Positions 1 through 8,796 are shown, numbered from the stretch's first letter. The stretch: 33,489 nucleotides of DNA from Algoriphagus sp. (GCF_029254265.1 NZ_JAQWXX010000125.1:1-33489), one strand, 5' to 3'. Made by a program: numbers and translations. Notes: a model not told the origin generated them from the sequence alone.

Positions 1-121
1 TGGAAGAACTATTATCCCAAAAATCGTACTCTTGTAAATCAATTACAGGATTAACGAAAACTGTAAACCTATAACAGTATATAATTATTAATCTGTAAAC
101 TTTTTTTAGGACGAGTCAAGT

Positions 122-1474
122 TCAAAAGGCAAATTGATATTGCATCACCAGCATTCCTTTACGAGGATCTGCAGTATTTTTTTCCAGCTTCTCTCCTATT
201 CCTGAGGCCAAAACAGGTCTGCTTTGATAGTCTAGCGAAAGCTTGGATCGATGACCAGCTTGGAGCCAATTTACTCCTAAATCATAAACGGTAAAGGGAT
301 TAGCTACTCGTTCAAAATCAGATACAATTAATTGAGCATAGGGTTGTAATGTGCCCAATTTACCTAGCAAATCATTTCGCATCAGATAGCCAACTTGAGT
401 ATAATACACCTGACCTGTACCGATTAGAGGAAAGCTATTTCCAGCTCCGTTAAAGCTTCCTTGCCCAGCAGTGACTCCATTAGCTGGATTCATAGCTCCG
501 CCGTTTCGAATGTAATTTGGCCCAAAATCATAATCAATATAGGCCGCGTAAGCGGTGATTGCAGTTCCTTTTTCCTTGTCCAAAGGGGAATCAAGAAACA
601 CATCCAAACCAAACTGTTTGCTTGGAGCAAGGATTTTCTCACCTTGAGCAGTAGCACGATACTCTACAGCATTTGCTTGAGAGGCAAAACCCGATCCTAT
701 GTTCAGCACCTTCTTTTTACCCAAGTAGGTTCCAACCATGTATGGGAATTGATTGCTTTCCTTTTCCCAAAATTGCCACATAAAATACCCTTGATATTGG
801 ACAGATGGAGCTTGGGCACTATAGTAAGCTTGGTTAGTCACTCCATCTGGTAAAGTTGGCACTGGACTCAACGCAGTCTGTATAGGAAATGGATTAGAGG
901 CTGAAAGTCTGTAATCAAAACTACCTAATTGACCTTTTGCATATACCCCAAGTTTTCTCACAAACTGATCTGAAAGATCATTGGTTGACTCCTCAATAAA
1001 TGGAAGATCCAATCCTAAAATGGTCCCTACTGATGAGGAAGAATAGCGAACAGTTCCATTCACTCCGTGAAGTCCAGCTCCCAAGGAAAATTTCCTGGGG
1101 ATGATTGCATATTCTGCTGTCACATCATGAAGAAACATTCCAGGTTTTCTTCCTGAAAGCGAACCAAAGCTATTAATTCCAAACTGAGTGTAGATGAAAA
1201 TTTGATCCGTCAGTTGGCCAAATGCCTGATACCGTACTCGCCTCAATCCAACATCAAAGCCATCTGTTTTTGGAGTTCCAAAAATGGTAGATCCAGGATT
1301 AAAATCCGTGTATCGAATCCAAATCTGCCCTAATCCAGTTCCACGGATGTAATGGGTTTTCTCATCGTTGAGAAAGATTTTGAGCTCCTTGTCTTGTGCT
1401 TTTGCATGCTGTGACATAAAGCCAAGCAACAGCAAAAACATTCCCAATAAATTATACTTTATGCGTTGATTCAT
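122..1474 (-). CDS. OprP/OprO-like outer-membrane porin
   Basis: 450-aa protein with a signal peptide (hydrophobic residues about 8-22, cleavage after AKAQ). The mature part is rich in alternating beta-strand patterns and ends in MQYQFAF, a terminal aromatic residue typical of outer-membrane barrels. The N-terminal half has the RRVRYQAFGQ segment near residue 80, as in phosphate-selective porin O/P relatives. The family makes anion-preferring channels in the outer membrane; the actual substrate cannot be read here. It is the last gene of a same-strand series dabA-dabB-sulP-porin, 187 nt after the SulP stop, so it is either the distal operon member or has its own promoter (a TAGTTTTG motif lies in the gap). 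Its position suggests it admits bicarbonate or another anion for the SulP and Dab transporters. Family assignment is fairly secure, the role is inference. Confidence 0.75.
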   Translation of the reverse strand: MNQRIKYNLLGMFLLLLGFMSQHAKAQDKELKIFLNDEKTHYIRGTGLGQIWIRYTDFNPGSTIFGTPKTDGFDVGLRRVRYQAFGQLTDQIFIYTQFGINSFGSLSGRKPGMFLHDVTAEYAIIPRKFSLGAGLHGVNGTVRYSSSSVGTILGLDLPFIEESTNDLSDQFVRKLGVYAKGQLGSFDYRLSASNPFPIQTALSPVPTLPDGVTNQAYYSAQAPSVQYQGYFMWQFWEKESNQFPYMVGTYLGKKKVLNIGSGFASQANAVEYRATAQGEKILAPSKQFGLDVFLDSPLDKEKGTAITAYAAYIDYDFGPNYIRNGGAMNPANGVTAGQGSFNGAGNSFPLIGTGQVYYTQVGYLMRNDLLGKLGTLQPYAQLIVSDFERVANPFTVYDLGVNWLQAGHRSKLSLDYQSRPVLASGIGEKLEKNTADPRKGMLVMQYQFAF

Positions 1475-1576
1475 TTTGATTTTTTTCGTTTGTAAGGACT
1501 TCCCAAGGCAATTGTTTTCCTGTCATTTCAAAGTGACAATCCGAATGTTTATTCATCGAATTTCCACGCGAGAGCA

Positions 1577-1584
1577 CAAAACTA
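1577..1584 (-). promoter_or_regulatory. Possible -7 element for the porin gene
   Basis: On the minus strand this reads TAGTTTTG, an exact match to the Bacteroidota -7 consensus TAnnTTTG, about 100 nt before the porin ATG in the SulP-porin gap. The only TTG upstream at a usable distance has a 14-nt spacer, shorter than usual, so the call is weak. Confidence 0.3.
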
Positions 1585-1661
1585 CTCCCGCCATTTCTCA
1601 ACCTATTTTCAAGATTGAATTGTAGAAATACCAAAACACTTTTCCTGTTCGCCTACCAATA

Positions 1662-3263
1662 CTATTGAATAGTTTTTTTCAACTTTCGGGCAGCCAATTC
1701 GTGATCAGATGCAGGGACGTGATTCTCCAAACCTATAATGCGAACAGAGCCCCCATTTCCTTCATAGTCATGCTGGAAGTGGTGTAAATTCTCCATCACA
1801 GAGTGATCGACAAGCTTGGTGTTTTTCAAATCAATTGTAACATCAAAACCAGCTGGGATTTCTTCCAATTTCCGCTTAATACCGAGATAGTTAGAAAAAA
1901 TTGCTGCTTTATCGATTTCTACCAAATATTTGTTTCCATTGAAAGAAACCAAGGTTGGTGCTTTGAAGAATGAACTGATTGGAGTACCATTCACAACGTG
2001 CATGATCACCTTCAACAAAATACCTGCTGCTATACCCACCAAAAGATCTTCAAAAAGAGTGAAGAAAATAGTCACCAAGAAAATAGCTAACTGCTCACGA
2101 CCGATTTTCAAAGTATTTACAAACTCTTTAGGGTGAGCTAATTTAATTCCCACTGTGATCAACATTGCGGCAAGTGCTGCATTTGGGATCATTTCGATTA
2201 CCGGTGTAGCTACCAAAACAAAGATTAGCATGAATAATCCATGGAAGAAGTTAGCCCATCTTGTTTTTGCACCGCTGTTGACGTTTGCAGAACTACGAGC
2301 CACTTCAGAGATCATTGGAAGACCTCCCAAAAATGCTGTTAAGGTATTACCAGCACCTACTGCAATAAGATCACGGTTATTGTCTGACTTGCGCTTGTAA
2401 GGATCTACCATATCAATCGCTTTCACCGTCAACAAGGATTCCAATGAACCTACCAAGGCAAACATGATGATGTATTTAATGAAAATACCAGTCATAGCCA
2501 ATCCGCCAAAATCAACATTGTACTTTACGTTCTCTACAAAATTCCCAATATGTAGCAAGGCATAGGTTGGTTCGGTATGTTGAAAATCCATCAACAACTC
2601 AGCTGGAATCGCTATTAACAATACTACCAAAGGAGCTGGTATTTTTTTGATCATAGGATTCTTGATATAAGGCCAACCCATCATGATAGCCAAAGAGGCC
2701 ACCCCAATTAAAGTCGCTCGTGGATCCATGTTCGAAAAGAACTTTGGAATGGCTCCAATCATACTGAAGATGCTAAGCCCCTTGTATAAATCAGGATTTA
2801 CATCCAATAATACAGGTATTTGCTTAGCAATGATGATGATACCTATCGCTGCAAGCATTCCGTGAATAGCTGATAAGGGAAAGATATCTGCTAGTTTCCC
2901 AAGTTTGAATACTCCAAAAAGAACCTGAACTATCCCGGCTACTACCATAGCACCTAAGGCAAAACGCCAGCCTATTTCTCCGCCGCCAAACTCATTTACC
3001 GCGCCAGCTACTACTACGATCAGTCCTGCTGCCGGACCTTTAATTGTTAATTTAGAACCTGCAATCATACTGACTACCACACCGCCGATAATAGCAGTAA
3101 GCAGACCCATGATTGGAGGAAATTCTGATGCTTTTGCAATACCCAAACTGAGTGGCATCGCCAATAAGAACACCACGAAACCTGAAATGGCATCTGCAGT
3201 GAAGTTTTCTTTTAATCCTGCCCATCCATCTTTAGGAAGGGAAAGCTTGGTTGATTTTTCCAT
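1662..3263 (-). CDS. SulP family anion transporter with C-terminal STAS domain
   Basis: 533 aa, standard SulP length. Residues about 20-420 hold many hydrophobic helices, including the N-terminal part with DAISGFVVFLLAMPLSLGIA, the usual SulP TM1 region. Residues about 433-533 form a STAS domain (IDLKNTKLVDHSVMENL is the recognisable nucleotide-binding/loop segment). SulP proteins carry sulfate, bicarbonate (BicA), or dicarboxylates as Na+ or H+ symporters in the inner membrane. The gene starts 40 nt after the dabB stop on the same strand, so it is probably co-transcribed with the DabAB carbon pump; this favours bicarbonate as substrate. Sequence alone does not separate sulfate from bicarbonate, and no sulfate-assimilation gene is nearby. 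Confidence 0.85.
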   Translation of the reverse strand: MEKSTKLSLPKDGWAGLKENFTADAISGFVVFLLAMPLSLGIAKASEFPPIMGLLTAIIGGVVVSMIAGSKLTIKGPAAGLIVVVAGAVNEFGGGEIGWRFALGAMVVAGIVQVLFGVFKLGKLADIFPLSAIHGMLAAIGIIIIAKQIPVLLDVNPDLYKGLSIFSMIGAIPKFFSNMDPRATLIGVASLAIMMGWPYIKNPMIKKIPAPLVVLLIAIPAELLMDFQHTEPTYALLHIGNFVENVKYNVDFGGLAMTGIFIKYIIMFALVGSLESLLTVKAIDMVDPYKRKSDNNRDLIAVGAGNTLTAFLGGLPMISEVARSSANVNSGAKTRWANFFHGLFMLIFVLVATPVIEMIPNAALAAMLITVGIKLAHPKEFVNTLKIGREQLAIFLVTIFFTLFEDLLVGIAAGILLKVIMHVVNGTPISSFFKAPTLVSFNGNKYLVEIDKAAIFSNYLGIKRKLEEIPAGFDVTIDLKNTKLVDHSVMENLHHFQHDYEGNGGSVRIIGLENHVPASDHELAARKLKKTIQ

Positions 3264-3303
3264 AATATATGTGAGGCTTAGTGACCCGATATTTGTTGAA
3301 TAG

Positions 3304-5238
3304 TTATTTGATAGCCTTAGTGGCTAGATCATTTGAATTGAATATTTGCTTTTTTTTGATTGCTAATTCCGCTGAACTCAAGGCAGAAATCTCCTGGTCA
3401 ATTTGACTACCCATAAAGAGTCTTGCTAAAATCCTGATAGTCACAATTCCCTCCATCACAAAGGTGAGTGCTGCTATTGAGGCCAAAATGATTTGATCTT
3501 CGTGAATGTGCGAGAACAGTAAATCCTCTCCTAAGAAAGTTGGAGAAAGAGGGAATCCCATTAAACCCAAAGCACTTACTAGAAAGAGGAAAGCCACAAT
3601 TGGATACTTTGCTACATATCCTTTGTAATGGTGTAGTCCATGCTGCCCTGTTAACCGCTTTAGCCAATCGATGATCAACAAACCCGAAACTCCAAAGAAA
3701 ATCACCCCACTGAGGTAGATGGCAACTTGAGGCCAAGCAAAGAGCTCATTCTCTGCAATCGCCAAGACCATCCAAAAGTGATTCAAGATTAATAAGATCC
3801 AACTTAGCCTTGCCGAGTTTCGCTCTGAAAAGGCTTTTAAAACCATTAGTAATGCAATAAATCCAAAAATAGTAGGGAGATAAATTCGGATGTTTTCAGG
3901 AATTTTAATCTCTGCAACCAACAAACTCAAGCCAAGAATATAGCTTGGGATAAAGTAATATAAAACTGACTTATAGCTTAAGAAATCCAATCGATGACCT
4001 AGATTTTTCAAAGGTCGGAATACGATGCGATTGATCAGTTTATCCAGATTCCATTCTTTAAGACTCCACATGTAGCAGGATAAGATCAATCGGGATGTAA
4101 AACCTGACTTTATATTCTTCTTCTGTGGATTGAAACCATAGAATTGCTCACGAATCAAGTAGCTGACAATAGAAGGTGAAACCAACAATTGATAGGTTCT
4201 TAAGAATGCATTTCCAGCGAAGTGAATCAATGCCAAGGTTTCCAATCCTGCTGCTACCTCTATAAACATGATCCCAATCTGAGTCAAAGAAGAATAGCCA
4301 ATCTGAGTTTTCACAGAAGTTTGTACTCTGGCAATCATCGTGGAAAGAATAGCTGTAGTCAAACCAATCAAGGCGATTATGACTCTAACGGTAATTTGAT
4401 CTTCCCAGAAAGGGAAAGTTCGTAATAGAAGAAAAACTCCTAAGTGAACAGACAAAGAACCGTAGAAAATCGCCGAAGAAGGTGTTGGACCTTCCATAGC
4501 TCTTGGAAGCCAAGAAGAAAATGGAAATTGAGCTGATTTGGCTGCTGCCGCCAATAGAAGCATTAGGGATATAAACAAGCCTAAGCCAGCATGACCGGCA
4601 AGATGTTCATGCACCAATTCTGTATTTTCCAGATTGAGGAAAGTTACATTCCCATGCCAAAGGTGGTGACTTGCCCACATCGCCAAAATCATCCCAACGT
4701 CTCCTATACGATAAATAGAGAAAACTCTGACCGCATTTCGAGTTGGCAGATAGTTGTTTCGATAAAATGCCACCAGTAGGAAAGAAGAAATTCCCAACAC
4801 TTCCCATCCAATAAACAGAGTTTCAAAATTGCCTGCCAAAACAGTAATGTTGAATCCCAAATAAAAGAAGAGAATAGTATTGAAGAAGCGCTTATAACCG
4901 GGCTCACGATGGAGGTAATATCGACTGTAAAATGTGATCAAAAATGTCAATAATGACCCAACAACAATGTAAACTGCTCCAATACGATCAAAGAAGAAAT
5001 CGATCAAAAACTCAAAATTAGGATTTTTGTAGAGTACATACTCCTCCAAATTAAGAGTCTGAAACCCATTAATTCCCCAAAAGATCAAGAAGATAAATAT
5101 ACTTAGGAGGTTAAACCCTGCAGTGTAGAATGCAACCTTTGAAAGTAGGTTTTCCTTCTTTTCAGGAACTAATAAACTGACTATAAAACCGATGAGAGGT
5201 ATCCCAATCATCAGTTGGATCCATGCTGATAACTCCAT
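3304..5238 (-). CDS. dabB: DabB-type membrane subunit of inorganic-carbon transporter (NuoL/MrpA-like)
   Basis: 644-aa polytopic protein of the proton-conducting Complex I/Mrp antiporter family. Visible family signatures are GWEVLGISSFLL (Glu146, the conserved charged residue of TM5 in NuoL-like proteins) and AAAAKSAQFPFSSWLPRAMEGPTP (Lys234 and the broken helix). In DAB systems DabB conducts cations and powers DabA for directional CO2 hydration or HCO3- accumulation. The start ATG overlaps the dabA stop codon by 1 nt (TAATG), so the two are translationally coupled. A nuo or mrp assignment is unlikely because none of the other subunit genes are here and the partner is DabA. The C-terminal 120 residues extend past the usual core. 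Confidence 0.88.
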   Translation of the reverse strand: MELSAWIQLMIGIPLIGFIVSLLVPEKKENLLSKVAFYTAGFNLLSIFIFLIFWGINGFQTLNLEEYVLYKNPNFEFLIDFFFDRIGAVYIVVGSLLTFLITFYSRYYLHREPGYKRFFNTILFFYLGFNITVLAGNFETLFIGWEVLGISSFLLVAFYRNNYLPTRNAVRVFSIYRIGDVGMILAMWASHHLWHGNVTFLNLENTELVHEHLAGHAGLGLFISLMLLLAAAAKSAQFPFSSWLPRAMEGPTPSSAIFYGSLSVHLGVFLLLRTFPFWEDQITVRVIIALIGLTTAILSTMIARVQTSVKTQIGYSSLTQIGIMFIEVAAGLETLALIHFAGNAFLRTYQLLVSPSIVSYLIREQFYGFNPQKKNIKSGFTSRLILSCYMWSLKEWNLDKLINRIVFRPLKNLGHRLDFLSYKSVLYYFIPSYILGLSLLVAEIKIPENIRIYLPTIFGFIALLMVLKAFSERNSARLSWILLILNHFWMVLAIAENELFAWPQVAIYLSGVIFFGVSGLLIIDWLKRLTGQHGLHHYKGYVAKYPIVAFLFLVSALGLMGFPLSPTFLGEDLLFSHIHEDQIILASIAALTFVMEGIVTIRILARLFMGSQIDQEISALSSAELAIKKKQIFNSNDLATKAIK

Positions 5239-7736
5239 TAAATTGAATCGATTAAGTACACTGGAAGATTTCCTGCTTTATCCTTAACATTATCCTGTAA
5301 ATGCTCGATATGCTCGATTTTACTTACAGGGATATATTGGACAAACTCACCGTCTTTATATTGGAAAAACTTTTTGGTTCTCGGCTCGATCACCACAAAG
5401 TGAACCCAATAATTTTTTACCCATTCATAAGTACCAGGGTTTGCTTCAAACACCCGCATCACTACTTCTGGATCATGCTCTACGATCAACATCAATCGGA
5501 TGGGATCGTGAATCTCTACCATTTGATAAGGCAATCCGGTTTGCAAATCACCATCTGCTCCATTTGCCACACCGATTAGCCCCATGACATTATGAGGTAG
5601 CTTGGTTCCTGCACCCAACTTGGCATTATCCATTCTGGAGAAATAATATTCAAGATTAATTCCCCCGCAAACAGGAGCAGCAGCGCCAAGAATTTTTGTT
5701 AGTGCTACACCATCCGGATCTTTTCGATAATCATAGGAATTAAGAAATGCACGACGATCAAGGAAGAGCCCTTTAATTGTAGATTTCCTTGAGACAATAC
5801 AAAGACTATTAGTTGCGTGATTGTATTCAGGTCTTGGTTCAAAAAGCGAAAAAGCTCGCTTTTTAACCGATTCATGAATTGAAACTGAAGATTTTGTCTT
5901 GGATTGGGTTGCAAATCTTCTGGAACGTTCTACAGAATTCACATCCAATGCCTTGTTGAATTTCTTCACATTTTCAAGATGTGCTTTCGCATTTTCTGGA
6001 TTCAATACATCAAGATCATAAAACTCGATTTCATCCTTAGTGGTGTCGTGAAGTGCTCCGACAAATTGAGTGTTTGATTCGATCTCAATTCCACGTTCGG
6101 CTAAAATCACCCTCACTCTAGCATCATTTGCCATGTGAGCAGCCACTCTAGCATTGACAGAGCCAGGTCTACCACAACATGCGCCACAATCGTAACCAGC
6201 GTAATGTGTATTATTTATGCTTGAAGCTCCATGACCAACAAGATAAATTAAGGGAGAAAAACGATCCATTAATCCAATACTACGGAGCATACCCTCTACC
6301 CGATCAGCCATTTCTTCCAATTTGAAACCGATCTGTAAATCCCCTTCAAATTCTCCCTGATGCTCTATACTCAAGGTTCCCTTAGGATCCATATGCTTGA
6401 AAGAAGATACTTCCAACGCAGAGGAAGAAGGACTGAAGATGTTTTTCACCAAATTGACTGCTGACCAAAAGCCAACGGTCTGAGCACTAATCCATCCTCT
6501 TACTAATGAATGATTGTATTGATTAAAATGGACATCTTTTTGAAGTTTCTTATGATCCGCTGTTTCCTTAATGAGATATTTAGGAGTCATTGGTGCTGGA
6601 CAAACTTTGGTATGAAATTTTCCAAACTCTGGCTGAAAATAAAACTCCACATTAAAGAATCCCGGAGTACCATAGGTCGCACAGTTCGGATCTACAAATT
6701 CCAAATATCTTCGAGTAGAACATTCTCGATCATCTATGCAAAATAGAGCCTGAAAACTTGGAAGATTCGGAGATTGGAGGGCTGGCTTCACGTGCATGAT
6801 ACCAGCTAATACTTCATCGTAATAACTCCACTCAAATGCTTCCTGGAAGCATTGAAGGATTAAATCTTGCTCTCCAAAGGGATTGTTCTCGAATAGTTCT
6901 GAGGTATGGTGCGGAAAACGAACGCCAATTGGAATCCAGTTCTCTCCAAATTTCTGATCTAAGGCATCAATCTCAAGCAAGCATTCGAAGATGACTAAAT
7001 CCTCAAATTTGATTGATTTTCGATCTAAAAGAGATTGGGGTTGATCTTCTAAGACTGAGATCATTCCAGACCAACCTGGATGAGCAAATTGCTGATCAAA
7101 TAAATACCAGCCAAACGCTTCAGGCTTTCCTACTAGGATTTCTAGAAGTGATTCCAATTTTAGTTTCGGATCTTCAATCAATCTTTTAACTCGATCACTT
7201 TTAAACAGTGAGGAGTAACTTTGTGAATGAATCTCTCGAATTGATTCCAAAAACCCATTTGCCTCAAGCGGAAAAGCCCAAAGTGAAATACCTTGGTCCA
7301 AATATGCAGACAGAAGTCTGAAAAGGAATGGATGAATAACTTTATCCAAATTGATATGGTAATCCACTTTCCAATGAGCTCGAAACGAACCAACTTTTGA
7401 GTAAGGGTTCTCAACTTCAGGAGATTCAAGAATTTTCACAGCCCAGTGAACTGCCTCTTCTTGCCCAAAGTGGTTGCTCAGGATCTTCTGTAAGATTTCA
7501 CTTTTGATTTTCCCCTCCTTATAGAGAGATTTATATTCATCGATTGACAAATATCCTGTATAGCCAAATTGTACATTGGCTTGTTTTAATGCCTGATGGA
7601 ATGGAAGGTGTTGAAAAGCATGCAAGGTGTTGTGATGGACAAAGTCCTTCAACGGAGCCTGACTAGGCAGATAATGCCTTAATTCATGCATAATCTCATC
7701 TAATCCATAAGCATGGGAATGCTTTGAATGATTCAT
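5238..7736 (-). CDS. dabA: DabA, zinc-dependent DIC-accumulating subunit (DUF2309)
   Basis: 832 aa from the ATG at 7736; the frame stays open to a TTG at 7796, but the ATG gives the usual start just before HAYGLDEIMHELRHYLP. DabA resembles a beta-carbonic anhydrase and binds zinc. The expected metal and active-site residues are present with family spacing: Cys333-x-Asp335 in FCIDDRECS, and His502 with Cys517 fifteen residues later in GHGASS...DCGACCG. In characterised DAB complexes DabA with DabB gives energy-coupled bicarbonate accumulation in the cytoplasm. The protein sits at the inner face of the membrane and has no signal peptide. It is coupled to dabB by a 1-nt overlap, and an acidic small protein gene lies 97 nt upstream. 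I see no truncation or missing catalytic residue. Identification is very secure; activity in this host is inferred. Confidence 0.93.
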   Translation of the reverse strand: MNHSKHSHAYGLDEIMHELRHYLPSQAPLKDFVHHNTLHAFQHLPFHQALKQANVQFGYTGYLSIDEYKSLYKEGKIKSEILQKILSNHFGQEEAVHWAVKILESPEVENPYSKVGSFRAHWKVDYHINLDKVIHPFLFRLLSAYLDQGISLWAFPLEANGFLESIREIHSQSYSSLFKSDRVKRLIEDPKLKLESLLEILVGKPEAFGWYLFDQQFAHPGWSGMISVLEDQPQSLLDRKSIKFEDLVIFECLLEIDALDQKFGENWIPIGVRFPHHTSELFENNPFGEQDLILQCFQEAFEWSYYDEVLAGIMHVKPALQSPNLPSFQALFCIDDRECSTRRYLEFVDPNCATYGTPGFFNVEFYFQPEFGKFHTKVCPAPMTPKYLIKETADHKKLQKDVHFNQYNHSLVRGWISAQTVGFWSAVNLVKNIFSPSSSALEVSSFKHMDPKGTLSIEHQGEFEGDLQIGFKLEEMADRVEGMLRSIGLMDRFSPLIYLVGHGASSINNTHYAGYDCGACCGRPGSVNARVAAHMANDARVRVILAERGIEIESNTQFVGALHDTTKDEIEFYDLDVLNPENAKAHLENVKKFNKALDVNSVERSRRFATQSKTKSSVSIHESVKKRAFSLFEPRPEYNHATNSLCIVSRKSTIKGLFLDRRAFLNSYDYRKDPDGVALTKILGAAAPVCGGINLEYYFSRMDNAKLGAGTKLPHNVMGLIGVANGADGDLQTGLPYQMVEIHDPIRLMLIVEHDPEVVMRVFEANPGTYEWVKNYWVHFVVIEPRTKKFFQYKDGEFVQYIPVSKIEHIEHLQDNVKDKAGNLPVYLIDSI

Positions 7737-7833
7737 AGTTAGAAAACTGGTAAATGTGAGTAAATGGCTCCCCTTAAATGGGAAGCTGTTGTTCAATCCA
7801 AAAAGATTGGAAAGGATGGCAATTGCCTAAAAA

Positions 7834-8205
7834 TCAACCAGGAAAGGATTTCCAGTTATGAAAAAGGTCGTATAGATGTAATCCTTCTATCTTCGGTTTT
7901 GAAGAATAGAAGGTATTCTCCCAGTTAGAATAATTCTTTTTGGAGACACCTTGAGTTGCTGTCTCTACAAAATAAAGCAGAGGAAGATTTTCTGATTCTG
8001 TTTTTTCCTCCTCTTGATTTTCTATGAGTAGTATCTCAAACTCCGAATCTTCAAGAAGTAATGGGTGAAGCTTACTATCAGTGATTTCAATAGAAATCTT
8101 TGCTTCATCTGAATTTGAAGCAAGGCCCAGCGTATCGCCAATCTCAATTCCGAATAGGAAAAGAGACCTAAAGACAAATAATAATACGCTTAAGATTAAA
8201 GTCAT
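7834..8205 (-). CDS. Small hypothetical protein with N-terminal hydrophobic segment, upstream of dabA
   Basis: 123 aa from the ATG at 8205, chosen because it puts a signal-peptide or TM-like stretch (MTLILSVLLFVFRSLFLFG) at the very N-terminus; an in-frame ATG at 8280 would add 25 residues. After the hydrophobic part the protein is soluble and acidic, with a run IENQEEEKTESEN in the middle and an aromatic-rich C-terminus (YSNWENTFYSS, DLFHNW). I recognise no domain. It is on the dabA strand and ends 97 nt before the dabA ATG, so it may be the first gene of the carbon-uptake operon. No promoter was clear upstream. Could be exported or anchored with its body outside the cytoplasm. Confidence 0.6.
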   Translation of the reverse strand: MTLILSVLLFVFRSLFLFGIEIGDTLGLASNSDEAKISIEITDSKLHPLLLEDSEFEILLIENQEEEKTESENLPLLYFVETATQGVSKKNYSNWENTFYSSKPKIEGLHLYDLFHNWKSFPG

Positions 8206-8385
8206 ATGATTTAAAGACCTCGAAATGTAGCTATTTTTTGAAAAGATTAAATAAATATTCAAAAAATTTATGGTATCCATATATTTTACTTATATATTTT
8301 TCATTATCCATTAAATACACCTTTCTAAAAAGCTCTATTTTAAATATTATGAAATCGAAAAAGATCAAAAAAAACGTTAAAAAAA

Positions 8386-8410
8386 TAAGTCCGGCTATTA
8401 ACCGGACTTA
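8386..8410 (-). terminator. Rho-independent terminator with no assigned gene
   Basis: Perfect 9-bp stem TAAGTCCGG/CCGGACTTA with a 7-nt loop. Read on the minus strand it is followed by seven T residues, AACG, and eight more T residues. On the plus strand there is no T-run after it. The nearest upstream minus-strand gene would have to lie in the otherwise empty 8411-8750 stretch. Confidence 0.75.
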
Positions 8411-8642
8411 AGGGGTGATTTAAACAACTTTACTAATTTTTTGAAACGGGATATTTTTTTTGATTCCGCAAAAGATGAATCCAATTTCAGGTTATTTTTG
8501 AAGGAGTTATTTTTGCTTAATCAGCTTAAATTTTCACATCCTGTTTAGAACATAATTTTATTCAATTGATTCTCTTTCGGTTGAATCAAAAGCATTTAAA
8601 GCTCTTAGGAAATTTGAACTATAAACGATTTTTTTTATGAAA
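8386..8642 (-). ncRNA. Possible small transcript (sRNA or small-peptide mRNA)
   Basis: Bounded by an exact TAnnTTTG -7 match (TACTTTTG, 8648-8655 complement) and the terminator at 8386-8410, giving a predicted RNA of about 260 nt. The -33 TTTG candidate is 24 nt upstream, slightly too far. Within it a frame from a TTG at 8484 to the stop at 8398-8400 would encode 28 residues with a cationic, amphipathic look (KKISRFKKLVKLFK); it has no ATG, so coding is doubtful. No known RNA family is recognised. Confidence 0.25.
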
Positions 8643-8647
8643 GCTTG

Positions 8648-8655
8648 CAAAAGTA
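8648..8655 (-). promoter_or_regulatory. -7 promoter element (TACTTTTG)
   Basis: Exact TAnnTTTG match on the minus strand, directed toward the orphan terminator at 8386-8410. The -33 box is not at ideal spacing. Confidence 0.35.
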
Positions 8656-8796
8656 TATCCAAGATCTGAATCGTACACCCAAAAGACTAATTATTTGATA
8701 TTAATCAAAACACTGATATTCTGATTATTGATTCCTTTTTGATTAATGCTCATTTTAAGGGTTCCAATTGATTATTTTCGAGTCAAATTTATATCT

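Larger units (their letters stand above)
8206..8796. other. 591-nt AT-rich intergenic region between divergent genes
   Basis: No convincing ORF over 60 codons. The region holds a strong minus-strand terminator (8386-8410), a TAnnTTTG motif on the minus strand at 8648-8655, and a short minus-strand frame with no ATG. It must also hold the promoters for the dab-side genes and for the DJ-1/PfpI gene, none of which I could place with confidence. Confidence 0.6.

Noticed and set aside
1..121. Gene end or RNA at the left edge
   Set aside because: The 121 nt show no ORF with coding character, no tRNA fold and no terminator hairpin.
461..853. 130-codon plus-strand ORF inside the porin gene
   Set aside because: It is antisense to a clearly coding beta-barrel protein, shows no domain, and has no promoter signal.
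1452..1634. 60-codon minus-strand ORF covering the SulP-porin gap
   Set aside because: Composition is random-like and it overlaps the porin start; the gap is better explained as leader and promoter.
3407..3736. 109-codon minus-strand ORF in a second frame of dabB
   Set aside because: It lies wholly inside dabB, whose family motifs prove the other frame.
5238..5240. 1-nt overlap of dabA and dabB as a sign of frameshift or fusion
   Set aside because: TAATG overlaps are normal translational coupling and both proteins are full length.
7737..7796. Longer DabA N-terminus from a TTG at 7796
   Set aside because: The extension adds 20 residues not fitting the family start, while the ATG at 7736 does.
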